From contig NZ_MJUX01000002.1 in NCBI RefSeq assembly GCF_001927245.1, positions 186,001 through 250,000 of the forward strand: DNA of 64,000 nt, written 5' to 3'. Shown piece by piece: positions 26,283 through 35,327 of this stretch; the first letter of the stretch is position 1; every line of letters starts with the position of its first letter. The notes under the pieces were generated by a model. It worked only from the letters and a program-made list of their open reading frames with translations. It searched no databases and was not told where the DNA came from. The DNA is from Acuticoccus yangtzensis. Its GTDB lineage: Bacteria > Pseudomonadota > Alphaproteobacteria > Rhizobiales > Amorphaceae. The translations under genes were made by a program, and so were the position numbers.

Positions 26283-27698
26283 GTGTCTCGCCCGAACGTC
26301 ACCGCGCTCATCGTCGCCTCGGCCCTTTTCATGGAGAACCTCGACTCCACGGTGCTCTCCACCGCGCTGCCGACGATCGCCGCCGACATCGGGTCCGACC
26401 CGATCCGCCTGAAACTGGCGCTGACCTCCTACCTCATCAGCCTCGCCACCTTCATCCCCATCTCGGGCTGGGCGGCGGACCGGTTCGGCGCACGTCTCGT
26501 CTTCCGCCTCGCCATCGCCGTTTTCGTCGTTGGCTCGGTGATGTGCTCGGCCGCCTCGTCGCTGCCGGAATTCGTCATGGCCCGCATCGTCCAGGGCGCG
26601 GGAGGGGCGATGATGACGCCGGTCGGCCGCCTCGTCCTCCTGCGCTCGACCGAGAAATCGAAGCTCCTCGACGCGATGGCGTGGTTCACCACTCCCGCCC
26701 TCCTCGGCCCGTTGATGGGCCCGCCGCTGGGCGGCTTCATCGCCACCTACTTCGATTGGCGCTGGATCTTCTGGATCAACGTCCCCGTTGGCGCGATCGG
26801 CATCCTCCTCGTCAGCCTGTTCATCGGCGAGGTGAAGTCCGAGGACCGGCCGCCGCTCGACGTCGTCGGCTTCGTCCTGTCGGGCGCGGCGCTGTCCGGC
26901 CTCGTCTTCGGCCTCTCCACGCTGGGACAGGCGATGCTGCCGGTTCCGGTCGCGCTCGCCATGGTGGCGGGCGGCCTCGTCTGCGGCGCGGCCTATCTGT
27001 GGCACGCCCCGCGCGTCGCCCGCCCGCTGCTCGACCTCGGCCTGTTGAAGACGCCCACCTTCTTCATCAGCACCGTGGGCGGATCGCTGTTTCGCATCGG
27101 CATCGGCTCCATCCCGTTCCTTCTGCCGCTGGCCCTGCAGCTCGGCCTCGGCATGAACGCCTTCCACGCCGGCAGCCTCACCTTCCTCGGCGCGGCGGGG
27201 GCACTGCTGATGAAGATGACCGCCAAGCCCATCGTCGGCCGCTTCGGCTTCCGGCGCACATTGATTGCCAACGGCGTCATCGCAGCGGTCTGCGTCGGGG
27301 CCATGGCGCTCTTCACCTACGACATCGGCGCCATCGCGATCGCCTCGATCATCCTCGTCGGCGGCTTCTTCCGCTCGCTGCAGTTCACCTGCCTCAACGC
27401 GCTCGCCTATGCCGACGTGCCCTCCGCCCGCATGAGCCGCGCCACCAGCCTCTCCAGCGTGGCGCAGCAGGTGTCGCTGGCGCTCGGCGTGGCGCTCGGG
27501 GCCTTCGTGGTGGAGATCCAGCGCCTCGGCCGTGCCGACGACACCATCCTGGCGAGCGACTTCGTGCCCGCATTCCTAACCGTGGCGGCCCTCGCCCTCG
27601 GCGCCATCGCCTTTTACGTCCGCCTGCCGGGCGATGCGGGGGCCGAAGTCAGCGGGGCGGCGGTGCGCGCCTCCCGCACCCCCGTCGCCAGCACCTGA
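26283..27698 (+). CDS. MFS drug-efflux transporter, DHA2 (EmrB/QacA-like) type
   Basis: 471 residues from GTG 26283, with AGGA six bases upstream; the ATG at 26235 lacks a ribosome site. Helix 1 begins VTALIVASALFMENLDSTVLSTALPTIA, the classic DHA2 motif D1. The TM2-3 loop motif appears as GWAADRFGARLVFR, and motif C as LLGPLMGPPLGGFI. About 13-14 hydrophobic segments. Such proteins expel toxic amphiphiles using the proton gradient. No adjacent TetR or MarR regulator is seen. Confidence 0.88.
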   Translation: MSRPNVTALIVASALFMENLDSTVLSTALPTIAADIGSDPIRLKLALTSYLISLATFIPISGWAADRFGARLVFRLAIAVFVVGSVMCSAASSLPEFVMARIVQGAGGAMMTPVGRLVLLRSTEKSKLLDAMAWFTTPALLGPLMGPPLGGFIATYFDWRWIFWINVPVGAIGILLVSLFIGEVKSEDRPPLDVVGFVLSGAALSGLVFGLSTLGQAMLPVPVALAMVAGGLVCGAAYLWHAPRVARPLLDLGLLKTPTFFISTVGGSLFRIGIGSIPFLLPLALQLGLGMNAFHAGSLTFLGAAGALLMKMTAKPIVGRFGFRRTLIANGVIAAVCVGAMALFTYDIGAIAIASIILVGGFFRSLQFTCLNALAYADVPSARMSRATSLSSVAQQVSLALGVALGAFVVEIQRLGRADDTILASDFVPAFLTVAALALGAIAFYVRLPGDAGAEVSGAAVRASRTPVAST

Positions 27699-27840
27699 GC
27701 GCCGGCGCGGCCGCTCACGGCGCCGCCTCGCGCCATCGTGTCCGCCCTCCGTTCCGCCCGGCGCTTTGGCCGCGCGCCGCATCCTTGACGTGTGCGGCCC
27801 GCCTCGGCACCGTCCCGCCGGTCTGGATCAGAGGTGAACG

Positions 27841-29064
27841 ATGACACGGCGGATGAACGCTCACGGCATGAGACGCACCCTCGCGGCAGGCGTTGCCGCC
27901 GTCCTTGCCGCGCTCGCCCCTGCCCTCCCCGCCGCCGCGCAGGACACCCGCGCCGTCATCATCGACGCCGCATGGGACACCCGCCCCTTCATCGACGACC
28001 TGCGCCAGAACGGGGTTCAGGTGATCGGCCGCTACCTCGCCCGCTGCCCGCAGCCCGAGCGCCACATTCCCGAGAAGCGGCTGATCGACCAGGGTGGCAT
28101 CAACGACCCGAGCAGCGAGGTGCGCCGCATCCTCGACAGCGGCATGGCGGTGCTGTCGATCTACCAATACAACAACGATTCCAAGAACAAGTTCGTCGGC
28201 CGCGACCGTGACGGCAAGCCGCTCGCCGGGGCCGACTGCCGCCCCACCAATCGCGAGCGCAGCCCCGCCCAGGAGGCCGACCTCGACGCGCGCGCCGCCG
28301 TGGAGCAAGCCAAGGCGCTCGGACAGCCGCGCGGCTCGTCGATCTTCTTCGGCGTCGACATCGCCTTCTCCAAGACCGATGTCGCCACCAGCCGCGCCAT
28401 GGTCGCCTACTTCGAGGAGGTGAAGCGCACGGTGACCCGCGCGGGCTACGTGCTCGGCGCCTACGGCAATGGCGATGCGCTGGACGTGCTGCTCGACCGC
28501 CGCCTCATCACCTACGCCTGGCTGTCGGCCTCGCGCGCCTATCCGGGCTCGTCGGACTTCCACAATTCGGGCCGCTGGCACCTCTTCCAGAACGGCGTCA
28601 ATCTGGAGTGGTTCGGCGGCACGCCCGGCCAATGCCGCCGCGGCCTGCCGCTCGACACCAACGTGAAGAACGCCCGCTTCGCCGACCAGGGGCTCGGCTT
28701 CTGGACCCGCCGCGGCCCGGCCCGCATCGACCCGAACCGCGTCAAAGCCGTCTACGCCGCGCGCCGCTTCGCCTGCGACGGTGACGCGCGCATCCGCAAG
28801 GCCGCCTCGTCCGGCGCGCGGGACCTCATCTCGTCCGTGCCGCGCTGCCAGGGCGGGCGCACGGTCACCCACCCGTCCACCATCGACTACGCCAATTCGG
28901 CCCGCATCGGCCGCACCAGCGGCGATCTCGTGGAGGTCGACCACGACGACGACGGCAGCTTCGACGGCTGGACCGCCCGCTCCAACCTGACGCCGCATTT
29001 CGGCGTGAAGCCGCAGTGGATCCACAGCCGCGGCCAGCGCGCGGGTGCCCGCTGCCCCTCGTAG
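27841..29064 (+). CDS. Secreted DUF1906 (glycoside-hydrolase-like) protein
   Basis: 407 residues. A signal peptide of about 34 residues ends in PAAAQD. Residues 35-300 match the DUF1906/Rv2525c-like TIM-barrel domain: it opens with IIDAAWDTRPFIDDLRQNGVQVIGRYLA and includes SIFFGVDIAF, YVLGAYGNGDALD and TYAWLSASRAY. Proteins of this fold are thought to act on cell-wall polysaccharide; enzyme activity is largely unproven. The last 80 residues (RTSGDLVEVDHDDDGSFDGW) look like a separate small domain and I cannot assign them. Start ATG 27841; GAGGTGAACG precedes it. Confidence 0.8.
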   Translation: MTRRMNAHGMRRTLAAGVAAVLAALAPALPAAAQDTRAVIIDAAWDTRPFIDDLRQNGVQVIGRYLARCPQPERHIPEKRLIDQGGINDPSSEVRRILDSGMAVLSIYQYNNDSKNKFVGRDRDGKPLAGADCRPTNRERSPAQEADLDARAAVEQAKALGQPRGSSIFFGVDIAFSKTDVATSRAMVAYFEEVKRTVTRAGYVLGAYGNGDALDVLLDRRLITYAWLSASRAYPGSSDFHNSGRWHLFQNGVNLEWFGGTPGQCRRGLPLDTNVKNARFADQGLGFWTRRGPARIDPNRVKAVYAARRFACDGDARIRKAASSGARDLISSVPRCQGGRTVTHPSTIDYANSARIGRTSGDLVEVDHDDDGSFDGWTARSNLTPHFGVKPQWIHSRGQRAGARCPS

Positions 29065-29240
29065 ACGCGGCCGTTGCATGGCGCGGTGGGGTGACAATAG
29101 CGGGCGCTTCTCCCGCTCCTGTCTGCCTCGCCCTGTCAAGAACCATCTGGCGCAAACCGGACCGCAACGGATCAAATTTGAGCCGATGCAAAATTTTATT
29201 CTCGTTTGGCGGACTTCTACGCTAACTTTTGGCCCGAACT

Positions 29241-29258
29241 TGGCCGGCTGACCGGCCA
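29241..29258 (+). other. Hairpin in the leader of the RTX gene
   Basis: TGGCCGG (29241-29247) and CCGGCCA (29252-29258) form a perfect 7-bp stem with a four-base loop, ending 19 bases before the ATG of the calcium-binding repeat protein and just before its GAGG ribosome site. It may influence translation start or be a processed 5' end. No ligand-binding riboswitch core is recognisable. Confidence 0.45.
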
Positions 29259-29277
29259 GCACGTCGAGGTATTTTGA

Positions 29278-30504
29278 ATGGCTTTTTTCTTTACGGGCGA
29301 CGAATATGACGGGATCACCTTGCTGCGCAGTGGTGATCTTTGGATCAACGCCGGCGGAACCGCGGTCACCAACACCGGCGTCGGCTTCAACTTCGCCGGA
29401 TTCGGCAATTCCGCCCTGTGGGTCGGCGGGTCGATCTCCTCCAGCGGCAGCGATGCCGTGCACCTCGGCATCGGCGCCGACTCCAGCGTGATCCTGGTGA
29501 CCGCGGACGGCGAAGTCACGGGCGCCGAAGACGGTATCTCATCCGACGCCTTGGCGCTCACCATCATCAACGCCGGCAGCATCACCGGCGCCGGCAGCAT
29601 CGGCGTCGATCTGAACGGCGGCGCCAACTCGATCGTCAACACCGGGATGATCAGCGGTCTGACCAGCGGGATCGACTCCACCGGCGGTGGCGACACGATC
29701 CTGAACACCGGCACGATCGAAGGCACGACCGGCATCGGCATCGGCATCTGGGACACCGGCTCGGTGCTGACGAATTCCGGCACGATCAGCGGCGACCTCG
29801 CGGGCATCTTCCTCGGCACGATCGAGAACGGCGCCACGGTGGTCATCAATTCCGGCACCGTCGCCACCGGCTCGGCCATCGCGATCGACGGTTCCCTGAG
29901 CGACGGCGCCGACTACATCGTCAACTCCGGCCTGATCGACGGGGATGTTCTGCTCGGCGGCGGCAACGACGGGATTTCGATCTTCAACTCCGGCATCGTC
30001 AACGGCCTCATCGACATGGGCGCCGGCAACGATACGGTCGTCGGTTCCTCCATTGCTGACGAGATCTATGGCGGTGACGGGAACGACATCATCGACGGCG
30101 GCCTCGGCGACGATCAGATCTTCGGCGGCGCCGACGGCGACATTCTGAGCGGCGGCAGCGGCAACGACGAGATCCTGGGCGGCGAGGGCGACGATTCCAT
30201 CGTCGGCGGCGATGGCGGCGACACGCTCGGCGGCGACGAGGGGTCCGACTACCTCACCGGCGGGCGCGGCTTCGACATTTTCACCTACAATCCCGGCGAC
30301 GGCGCCGATACCATCACAGACCTGCGCAACGACCAGGACGCCATCGACCTCTCCGGCTTCGGCTTCGAGTCGGTGGACGAGGTGATCGGTCTCGCGACGG
30401 TCACGCTGCGCCAGATGACGGTCACCTTCGACTTCGGCGACGGCGACATTCTGGCGGTGCAGACCACGAACCCGCTCGACTTCGCCGACGACATCATCAT
30501 CTGA
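29278..30504 (+). CDS. Secreted beta-helix/RTX calcium-binding repeat protein
   Basis: 408 residues, acidic, Gly/Asn/Asp-rich, with no Sec signal. Residues 30-250 are repeats of the N(T/S)G-x-I kind (NTGMISG, NTGTIEG, NSGTISG, NSGTVAT, NSGLIDG, NSGIVNG) expected to form a right-handed beta-helix. Residues about 263-335 hold eight RTX nonapeptides (GGDGNDIID, GGLGDDQIF, GGSGNDEIL and others) that bind Ca2+. The C-terminus ends in hydrophobic residues DDIII, as type I secretion substrates often do. Probably exported by an ABC/MFP/TolC machine encoded elsewhere; role may be adhesion or surface layer. Confidence 0.85.
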   Translation: MAFFFTGDEYDGITLLRSGDLWINAGGTAVTNTGVGFNFAGFGNSALWVGGSISSSGSDAVHLGIGADSSVILVTADGEVTGAEDGISSDALALTIINAGSITGAGSIGVDLNGGANSIVNTGMISGLTSGIDSTGGGDTILNTGTIEGTTGIGIGIWDTGSVLTNSGTISGDLAGIFLGTIENGATVVINSGTVATGSAIAIDGSLSDGADYIVNSGLIDGDVLLGGGNDGISIFNSGIVNGLIDMGAGNDTVVGSSIADEIYGGDGNDIIDGGLGDDQIFGGADGDILSGGSGNDEILGGEGDDSIVGGDGGDTLGGDEGSDYLTGGRGFDIFTYNPGDGADTITDLRNDQDAIDLSGFGFESVDEVIGLATVTLRQMTVTFDFGDGDILAVQTTNPLDFADDIII

Positions 30505-30530
30505 TCCGTCCAGCCTCCCGAGGTGCGGCG

Positions 30531-30571
30531 CCGGCACGGTCGCGTACGTGCCGGTAGCGCCGGCTACCGGC
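30531..30571 (+). terminator. Overlapping hairpins after the RTX gene
   Basis: Two mutually exclusive stems lie 27-67 bases past the stop: CCGGCACG/CGTGCCGG (30531-30538 and 30547-30554) and GCCGGTAGC/GCTACCGGC (30550-30558 and 30563-30571). Both are perfect. No T-run follows, so termination efficiency is uncertain; they may also mark the 3' end after trimming. Confidence 0.55.
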
Positions 30572-30693
30572 TGCACAAGATGCCTCGCCACGGCGCAACT
30601 GGTCGATCATTTGCCTTAGACCGAGCGAGAATGGCTATGCGGCGCGGCGCACAGCGCGCGGCGCGGGTGGTGCGGACGCGTGCAGCGCCGCGG

Positions 30694-31200
30694 TCAGAGC
30701 GGGCAGCGGCGCACAGTTCCGCTGAGGGCTGTGTAGGTGTCGGTCACCGGGTCATAGGAGCGGAAGCGGGCCGAGCATGCGGCCACGTGCTCGGCGGACA
30801 GCCCCTCGACCCCCGGCGGGCGCTCCGGCACGATCACGCGGATCACCGGCCCGGCGATGTTGCCGACGACATTGGCGCCGAGCGGGCCGAGAAGGTCCCG
30901 GCCCTCGTTGGTGGGATAGCCGTAGCGCTCCGGCAGACCGTCCAGCGGCCAAGGCCCGGGAACGGCCTTATAGTCGGTCCACAGCGCGCGGCGGGTGGTG
31001 ACGGTCTCGTCCGCCGCGGCCGGCCCCGCAGGGACGGTCACCATCGCCGCCAGCGCCAGAACCGCCCAACATGGCGCGCCCCGCCGCGTGCCGCGCCTGA
31101 AAAGCGCGCGCGAATGCCGCTCGGTGGTTGCGGCACCTGCACGCGCCGTGCCTGAGGCAATGCCGGTGGGCCGCGGCTGCATACCTGTTCGATCCGCCAT
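30694..31200 (-). CDS. BA14K-family exported protein
   Basis: 168 residues from ATG 31200 (MADRTGMQ), with GGGAGG eight bases upstream. A long Arg-rich leader precedes a hydrophobic signal (CWAVLALAAMVTVPAGPAAAD, residues about 44-64). The C-terminus carries the BA14K pattern CSARFRSYDPVTDTYTALSG and ends RRCPL. BA14K proteins were found as lectin-like immunoreactive proteins in Brucella and are common in Hyphomicrobiales. It lies downstream of the sdh operon beyond a strong terminator, so it is a separate unit. Confidence 0.78.
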   Translation of the reverse strand: MADRTGMQPRPTGIASGTARAGAATTERHSRALFRRGTRRGAPCWAVLALAAMVTVPAGPAAADETVTTRRALWTDYKAVPGPWPLDGLPERYGYPTNEGRDLLGPLGANVVGNIAGPVIRVIVPERPPGVEGLSAEHVAACSARFRSYDPVTDTYTALSGTVRRCPL

Positions 31201-31245
31201 GGCCGCCGCCTCCCGTTTCATGCGCGTTGCAGGATACCAGACATA

Positions 31246-31286
31246 GGAACGCCCCGGCGCACCTGAAAGTGCAGCCGGGGCGTTCC
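31246..31286 (-). terminator. Strong stem-loop downstream of sdhA
   Basis: A perfect 13-bp inverted repeat, GGAACGCCCCGGC (31246-31258) and GCCGGGGCGTTCC (31274-31286), with a 15-base loop, begins 57 bases past the sdhA stop. No T-run. It is the most stable hairpin seen in the window and should end or protect the sdhCDA message. Confidence 0.75.
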
Positions 31287-31342
31287 ATGTTCATCGCAGG
31301 CTGGCGGGGCGGGGCGCCATCGTCCCCGCCGGACGCCGCCGG

Positions 31343-33151
31343 TCAGTAGACGCGCTTGGCGGGGGCGATGTACTCGATCGCGTTCGACAGCGTGTAGGTG
31401 TGCACCGGGCGGTCCTCCAGAACGACCTTGTAGTCGTCCTTCAGGAAGGCCAGCGTGTGCTTCATCCAGTTCTCGTCGTCGCGCTCGGGGAAATCCTCGC
31501 GGGCGTGGGCGCCACGGCTTTCCTTGCGGTTCAGCGCCGAGTCCATCGTCACGACCGCCTGGCCGATCAGATTGTCGAACTCCAGCGTCTCCAGAAGGTC
31601 GGTGTTCCAGATGAGGGTCTTGTCCTTCACCTGGATGTCCTTCACGCCGCCGGCCACCTTGTGGATCAGCTCGTGGCCCTCTTCCAATACCTCGCCGGTG
31701 CGGAACACGGCGCAGTTGTTCTGCATCGTGCGCTGCATGTCGTCACGCAGCTCCGCCGTCGGCGTGCCGCCGTTCGCATGGCGGAAGTGGTCCAGACGGG
31801 CGATCGCAGGCTCCCAGGCCGAAGCCGGGCACGGCGGCAGCGAATCGCCGGGCACCACCGTCTCGGCGCAGCGCAGCGCCGTGGCGCGGCCGAACACCAC
31901 GAGGTCGATGAGCGAGTTGGACCCCAGGCGGTTGGCACCGTGGACGGACACGCAGGCCGCCTCGCCGATCGCCATCAGGCCCGGCACAACCTTGTCGGGG
32001 TCGCCGTCCACCTTGGTCAGCACCTCGCCATGGAAGTTCGTCGGGATGCCGCCCATGTTGTAATGCACGGTCGGCAGCACCGGAATCGGCTCTTTGGTGA
32101 CGTCGACACCGGCGAAAATCTTCGCCGACTCGGAGATGCCCGGTAGACGTTCGGCCAGAATCGCCGGGTCGAGGTGCTCGAGGTGAAGGTGGATGTGGTC
32201 GGAGTTCTTGCCGACGCCGCGGCCTTCGCGGATCTCCACCGTCATCGAGCGCGAGACGACGTCGCGCGAGGCGAGGTCCTTCGCGGACGGCGCATAACGC
32301 TCCATGAAGCGCTCGCCGTCGGAGTTGGTGAGGTAGCCGCCCTCGCCGCGCGAGCCTTCGGTGATGAGGCAGCCCGAGCCGTAGATGCCGGTCGGGTGGA
32401 ACTGCACGAACTCCATGTCCTGCAGCGGAAGGCCGGCGCGCAGCACCATGGCGTTGCCGTCACCCGTGCAGGTGTGGGCCGAGGTGCAGGAGAAGTAGGC
32501 GCGGCCGTAGCCGCCGGTCGCCAGAATGGTCTTCTGAGCGCGGAAGCGGTGGATGGTGCCGTCTTCCTGGCACATCGCCATCACGCCGAGGCACTGGCCC
32601 TCGTCCATGATGAGGTCGAGCGCGAAATACTCGATGAAGAATTCGGCCGCGTGGCGCAGCGACTGGCCGTAGAGCGTGTGCAGGATCGCGTGACCCGTGC
32701 GGTCTGCCGCGGCGCAGGTGCGCTGGGCGGTGCCCTTGCCGAAGTTCGTCGTCATGCCGCCGAAGGGGCGCTGGTAGATCTTGCCCTCTTCGGTGCGCGA
32801 GAAGGGGACGCCCCAGTGCTCCAGCTCGTACACCGCCGCGGGGGCGTTGCGCACGAGGTATTCGATCGCGTCCTGGTCGCCCAGCCAGTCCGACCCCTTC
32901 ACGGTGTCGTACATGTGCCAGCGCCAATCGTCCTCGCCCATGTTGCCGAGCGCGGCGGAAATGCCGCCCTGGGCCGCCACGGTGTGCGAGCGCGTCGGAA
33001 ACACTTTGGTGATGCAAGCCGTGCGCAGGCCCGCCTCGGCGCAGCCGACGACGGCGCGCAGGCCGGCGCCGCCGGCGCCCACCACCACGACGTCATATTC
33101 GTGGTCGACGATATTGTAGGCCGGGCCCGTTCCGTTGCCGTTCACAGCCAT
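31343..33151 (-). CDS. sdhA: Succinate dehydrogenase flavoprotein subunit
   Basis: 602 residues. FAD dinucleotide motif [15 protein letters not shown], the covalent-FAD histidine in [18 protein letters not shown], and the active-site stretch [14 protein letters not shown] and QGARGEGG-like segment ([10 protein letters not shown]) are all present. I prefer ATG 33151 (MAVNGNG), seven bases after GGGGG; a TTG at 33157 is also in frame. It oxidises succinate to fumarate in the TCA cycle at the inner membrane. It overlaps or closely follows sdhD. No sdhB follows it. Confidence 0.97.
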   Translation of the reverse strand: MAVNGNGTGPAYNIVDHEYDVVVVGAGGAGLRAVVGCAEAGLRTACITKVFPTRSHTVAAQGGISAALGNMGEDDWRWHMYDTVKGSDWLGDQDAIEYLVRNAPAAVYELEHWGVPFSRTEEGKIYQRPFGGMTTNFGKGTAQRTCAAADRTGHAILHTLYGQSLRHAAEFFIEYFALDLIMDEGQCLGVMAMCQEDGTIHRFRAQKTILATGGYGRAYFSCTSAHTCTGDGNAMVLRAGLPLQDMEFVQFHPTGIYGSGCLITEGSRGEGGYLTNSDGERFMERYAPSAKDLASRDVVSRSMTVEIREGRGVGKNSDHIHLHLEHLDPAILAERLPGISESAKIFAGVDVTKEPIPVLPTVHYNMGGIPTNFHGEVLTKVDGDPDKVVPGLMAIGEAACVSVHGANRLGSNSLIDLVVFGRATALRCAETVVPGDSLPPCPASAWEPAIARLDHFRHANGGTPTAELRDDMQRTMQNNCAVFRTGEVLEEGHELIHKVAGGVKDIQVKDKTLIWNTDLLETLEFDNLIGQAVVTMDSALNRKESRGAHAREDFPERDDENWMKHTLAFLKDDYKVVLEDRPVHTYTLSNAIEYIAPAKRVY

Positions 33152-33153
33152 GT

Positions 33154-33594
33154 TCAAGCCCCCGTCTCGACGCCGCCAGCGATGACGGCGAGCATGATTT
33201 TCACGATGGCGAAAAGTGCGGTCGCCGCGATCGCCACGGAGAAGAAGGTGGTGGCGAGCATCAACACGATGCCCGCCGCGCCGTGCACATAGTCCTCGAT
33301 GACCGTCTGCACGCCGAGCTTCATATGGATCGCGACCGAGATGATGGCGAGTGCCAGCGGCACTGCGACCCAGGGCGAGCCGACCAGAGCCACGGCGGAC
33401 GCATAGTCGCGCCCCGACAGGCAGATGGCGACCACCGCCAGAACGACGATCAGAACGAGGTTGGCGACACCGGTGATCCGGCTCTGGATGAAATGCTCGG
33501 TGCCGGCGCGCGCGGAGCCCAGATGACGGATCGTCTTCAGCGGCGTGCGGTCGTTGCCGAACGCGTCGCCGGAGCTGTGAAGGGGGCTGCGCAT
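33154..33594 (-). CDS. sdhD: Succinate dehydrogenase membrane anchor subunit
   Basis: 146 residues with three transmembrane helices. The segment [17 protein letters not shown] holds the conserved His and the DYVH motif of the quinone/haem site. ATG 33594 overlaps the sdhC stop (TGATG). With SdhC it anchors the complex and reduces ubiquinone. Confidence 0.95.
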   Translation of the reverse strand: MRSPLHSSGDAFGNDRTPLKTIRHLGSARAGTEHFIQSRITGVANLVLIVVLAVVAICLSGRDYASAVALVGSPWVAVPLALAIISVAIHMKLGVQTVIEDYVHGAAGIVLMLATTFFSVAIAATALFAIVKIMLAVIAGGVETGA

Positions 33595-34004
33595 CAGATG
33601 TTCTCCAGAACCACGACCAGCGCCCACAGCGCTGTGGTGATGAGGACGGACCCGACGATGGTCGCCCACGCGAGGTCGTAGCGGGCCTCGCCGACCATCT
33701 TGCCGAAATCCCAGATGAAGTGACGGATGCCGCCCAGGGCGTGGTGGATCAGCGACCAGGTGAAGGCCACCAGAACGATCCGCCCGAGAATGGACGAGTA
33801 GATGCCGTTCACCCACTCGAAGCTTTCCGGCCCGGCCGCCAGCGCCAGAAGGTAGGCGACGACCAGAACGAGGCCCGCGATGTTCATGATGCCCGTCGCC
33901 CGGTGCATGATGGACATGACCATCGTCACAATCGGCCGGTAGATGGAAAGATGCGGCGAAAGTGGCCGCGGCCGACGGCTCACCTCGGTGTCTGCGCTCG
34001 CCAT
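33594..34004 (-). CDS. sdhC: Succinate dehydrogenase cytochrome b556 subunit
   Basis: 136 residues from ATG 34004, with AAGGGGA six bases upstream. Family signature [24 protein letters not shown] near the N-terminus (split here by residue 33) and a haem-ligand region [16 protein letters not shown] are present, with three membrane helices. First gene of sdhCDA; the promoter should lie in 34005-34220, in which I see no clear boxes. Confidence 0.96.
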   Translation of the reverse strand: MASADTEVSRRPRPLSPHLSIYRPIVTMVMSIMHRATGIMNIAGLVLVVAYLLALAAGPESFEWVNGIYSSILGRIVLVAFTWSLIHHALGGIRHFIWDFGKMVGEARYDLAWATIVGSVLITTALWALVVVLENI

Positions 34005-34220
34005 GGTGGTTCCCCTTAAATCCCGCGCCATGAACTAGCGTTGAATGCTTCTAGGGTCAAAGCAAAGTCACGTTCGACGGGTCGATTGCATGGCAGGACA
34101 CATAACTTGGCGGACCAGCTCCGCCGCACCCGGCCGCAAAAATGCAGACGGCGCGGGAGCCCCCGGGTGGGGAGGCCGCCGCGCCGCAATCATGAGCTGC
34201 GCTTGCCTGCGCGGCCCTGC

Positions 34221-34502
34221 TCAGGCCGTCTCTTTGGCCAGGAAGTCCGAGATCTGGGCGATCGACACGTCGCTCACATAGGACCCGTCCTCGATGAACA
34301 GCGACTCGAATGGAAGCCCCTTCTTGCCGAGCTTCTCCTCGATCGCCACGCAGAGCTGAACGATGTCGATGGACTCGAAGTTGAGGTCCTCGATCAGCGT
34401 CGTCTTGCCGGTGATCTCGTCGTCGAGGTCGAGGTCCCAGTCCTGCACCGCCTCCGAGATCACGGAAATCACCATCGTCTCGAGTTCGTCGCGGTTGCTC
34501 AT
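34221..34502 (-). CDS. Free-standing acyl carrier protein
   Basis: 93 residues, acidic, four-helix ACP fold. The phosphopantetheine serine is in LIEDLNFESIDIVQL: the usual D-S-L reads E-S-I, unlike the housekeeping AcpP, so a specialised partner set is expected. An insertion after helix 2 (KGLPFESLFIEDGSYVSD) is longer than in AcpP. Last gene of the five-gene minus-strand operon, 54 bases after an SDR. It probably carries an acyl or aminoacyl group worked on by the neighbouring reductases and hydrolase. Confidence 0.88.
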   Translation of the reverse strand: MSNRDELETMVISVISEAVQDWDLDLDDEITGKTTLIEDLNFESIDIVQLCVAIEEKLGKKGLPFESLFIEDGSYVSDVSIAQISDFLAKETA

Positions 34503-34556
34503 GCGTCAATCCTTCAGTGAGCGCGAAAATGAATGGGGTCGCACGCGAGGGCAGGC

Positions 34557-35327
34557 TCAGGCCTTGGCCTTCACGCGCTTCTTACGCTGCGGAATGGGCG
34601 CGACGACCTGGTTCACCACGAAGGCGTCGCGCGGCAGCTCCAGCATGTAGGTGATGAAGAGGCCGAGATGCTCCGGCGTCAGCATCGCCCGCGGCTTCAG
34701 GGCCGCCGTGCCGGACTGCGCCCAGATGCCGGTGTCCACCGCGTCCGGCAGCAGCGATTGCACGCGCACGCCGTCCCGCTGCACCTCTTCGGCGAGGCTC
34801 TCCGTCAGCCCGATGACGCCGAATTTCGACGCCGAATAGGCCGAATCGAACGCCCGCCCGTGTTTGCCGGAAACCGACGAGATGTTGATGATGTCGCCGC
34901 GCTTGGCGCTGAGCATCGCCGGCAGCACCGCGCGGTTGGCGAGGAAGGTGCCGGTCAGGTTCACGTCGACGACCTTGCGGAACTCCTCGTAGGGCATCTG
35001 CGCCAGCGTCTTCAGCCCTTCGGACGCGCGCAGGATGCCCGCGGCGGCCACCAGAGCGTCGATGGCGCCGAACTCGGCGAGACAGGTTTCGGCCATCTTC
35101 GCCATGTCGTCCTCGGACGTGCAGTCCGCCGCGAACGCCACCGCACGGCCGCCGCCGGCCGCGTTCACCGCCTCGGCGACAGGCGCCAGACGGTCCGCGA
35201 ACAGGTCGACGACGAGGACGTTCGCGCCCTTGGCCGCGACCGCCTTCGCCGCCGCCGCGCCGATGCCGCCCGCCGCCCCGGTTATGATGATCGCGCGCCC
35301 CTCGAGGCTCTCGGTGAGGTCGGTCAT
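34557..35327 (-). CDS. Short-chain dehydrogenase/reductase, FabG-like (second of two)
   Basis: 256 residues. Cofactor motif TGAAGGIG, the NAG-like AAAG motif (VAAAGILRA), catalytic Ser in NISSVSG and YSASK. An unusual KR-rich end (PQRKKRVKAKA) may bind the acidic ACP encoded next door; this is inference. ATG 35327 overlaps the stop of the upstream SDR (ATGA). Likely a beta-ketoacyl-type reductase or an alcohol dehydrogenase acting on a carrier-bound substrate. Confidence 0.88.
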   Translation of the reverse strand: MTDLTESLEGRAIIITGAAGGIGAAAAKAVAAKGANVLVVDLFADRLAPVAEAVNAAGGGRAVAFAADCTSEDDMAKMAETCLAEFGAIDALVAAAGILRASEGLKTLAQMPYEEFRKVVDVNLTGTFLANRAVLPAMLSAKRGDIINISSVSGKHGRAFDSAYSASKFGVIGLTESLAEEVQRDGVRVQSLLPDAVDTGIWAQSGTAALKPRAMLTPEHLGLFITYMLELPRDAFVVNQVVAPIPQRKKRVKAKA

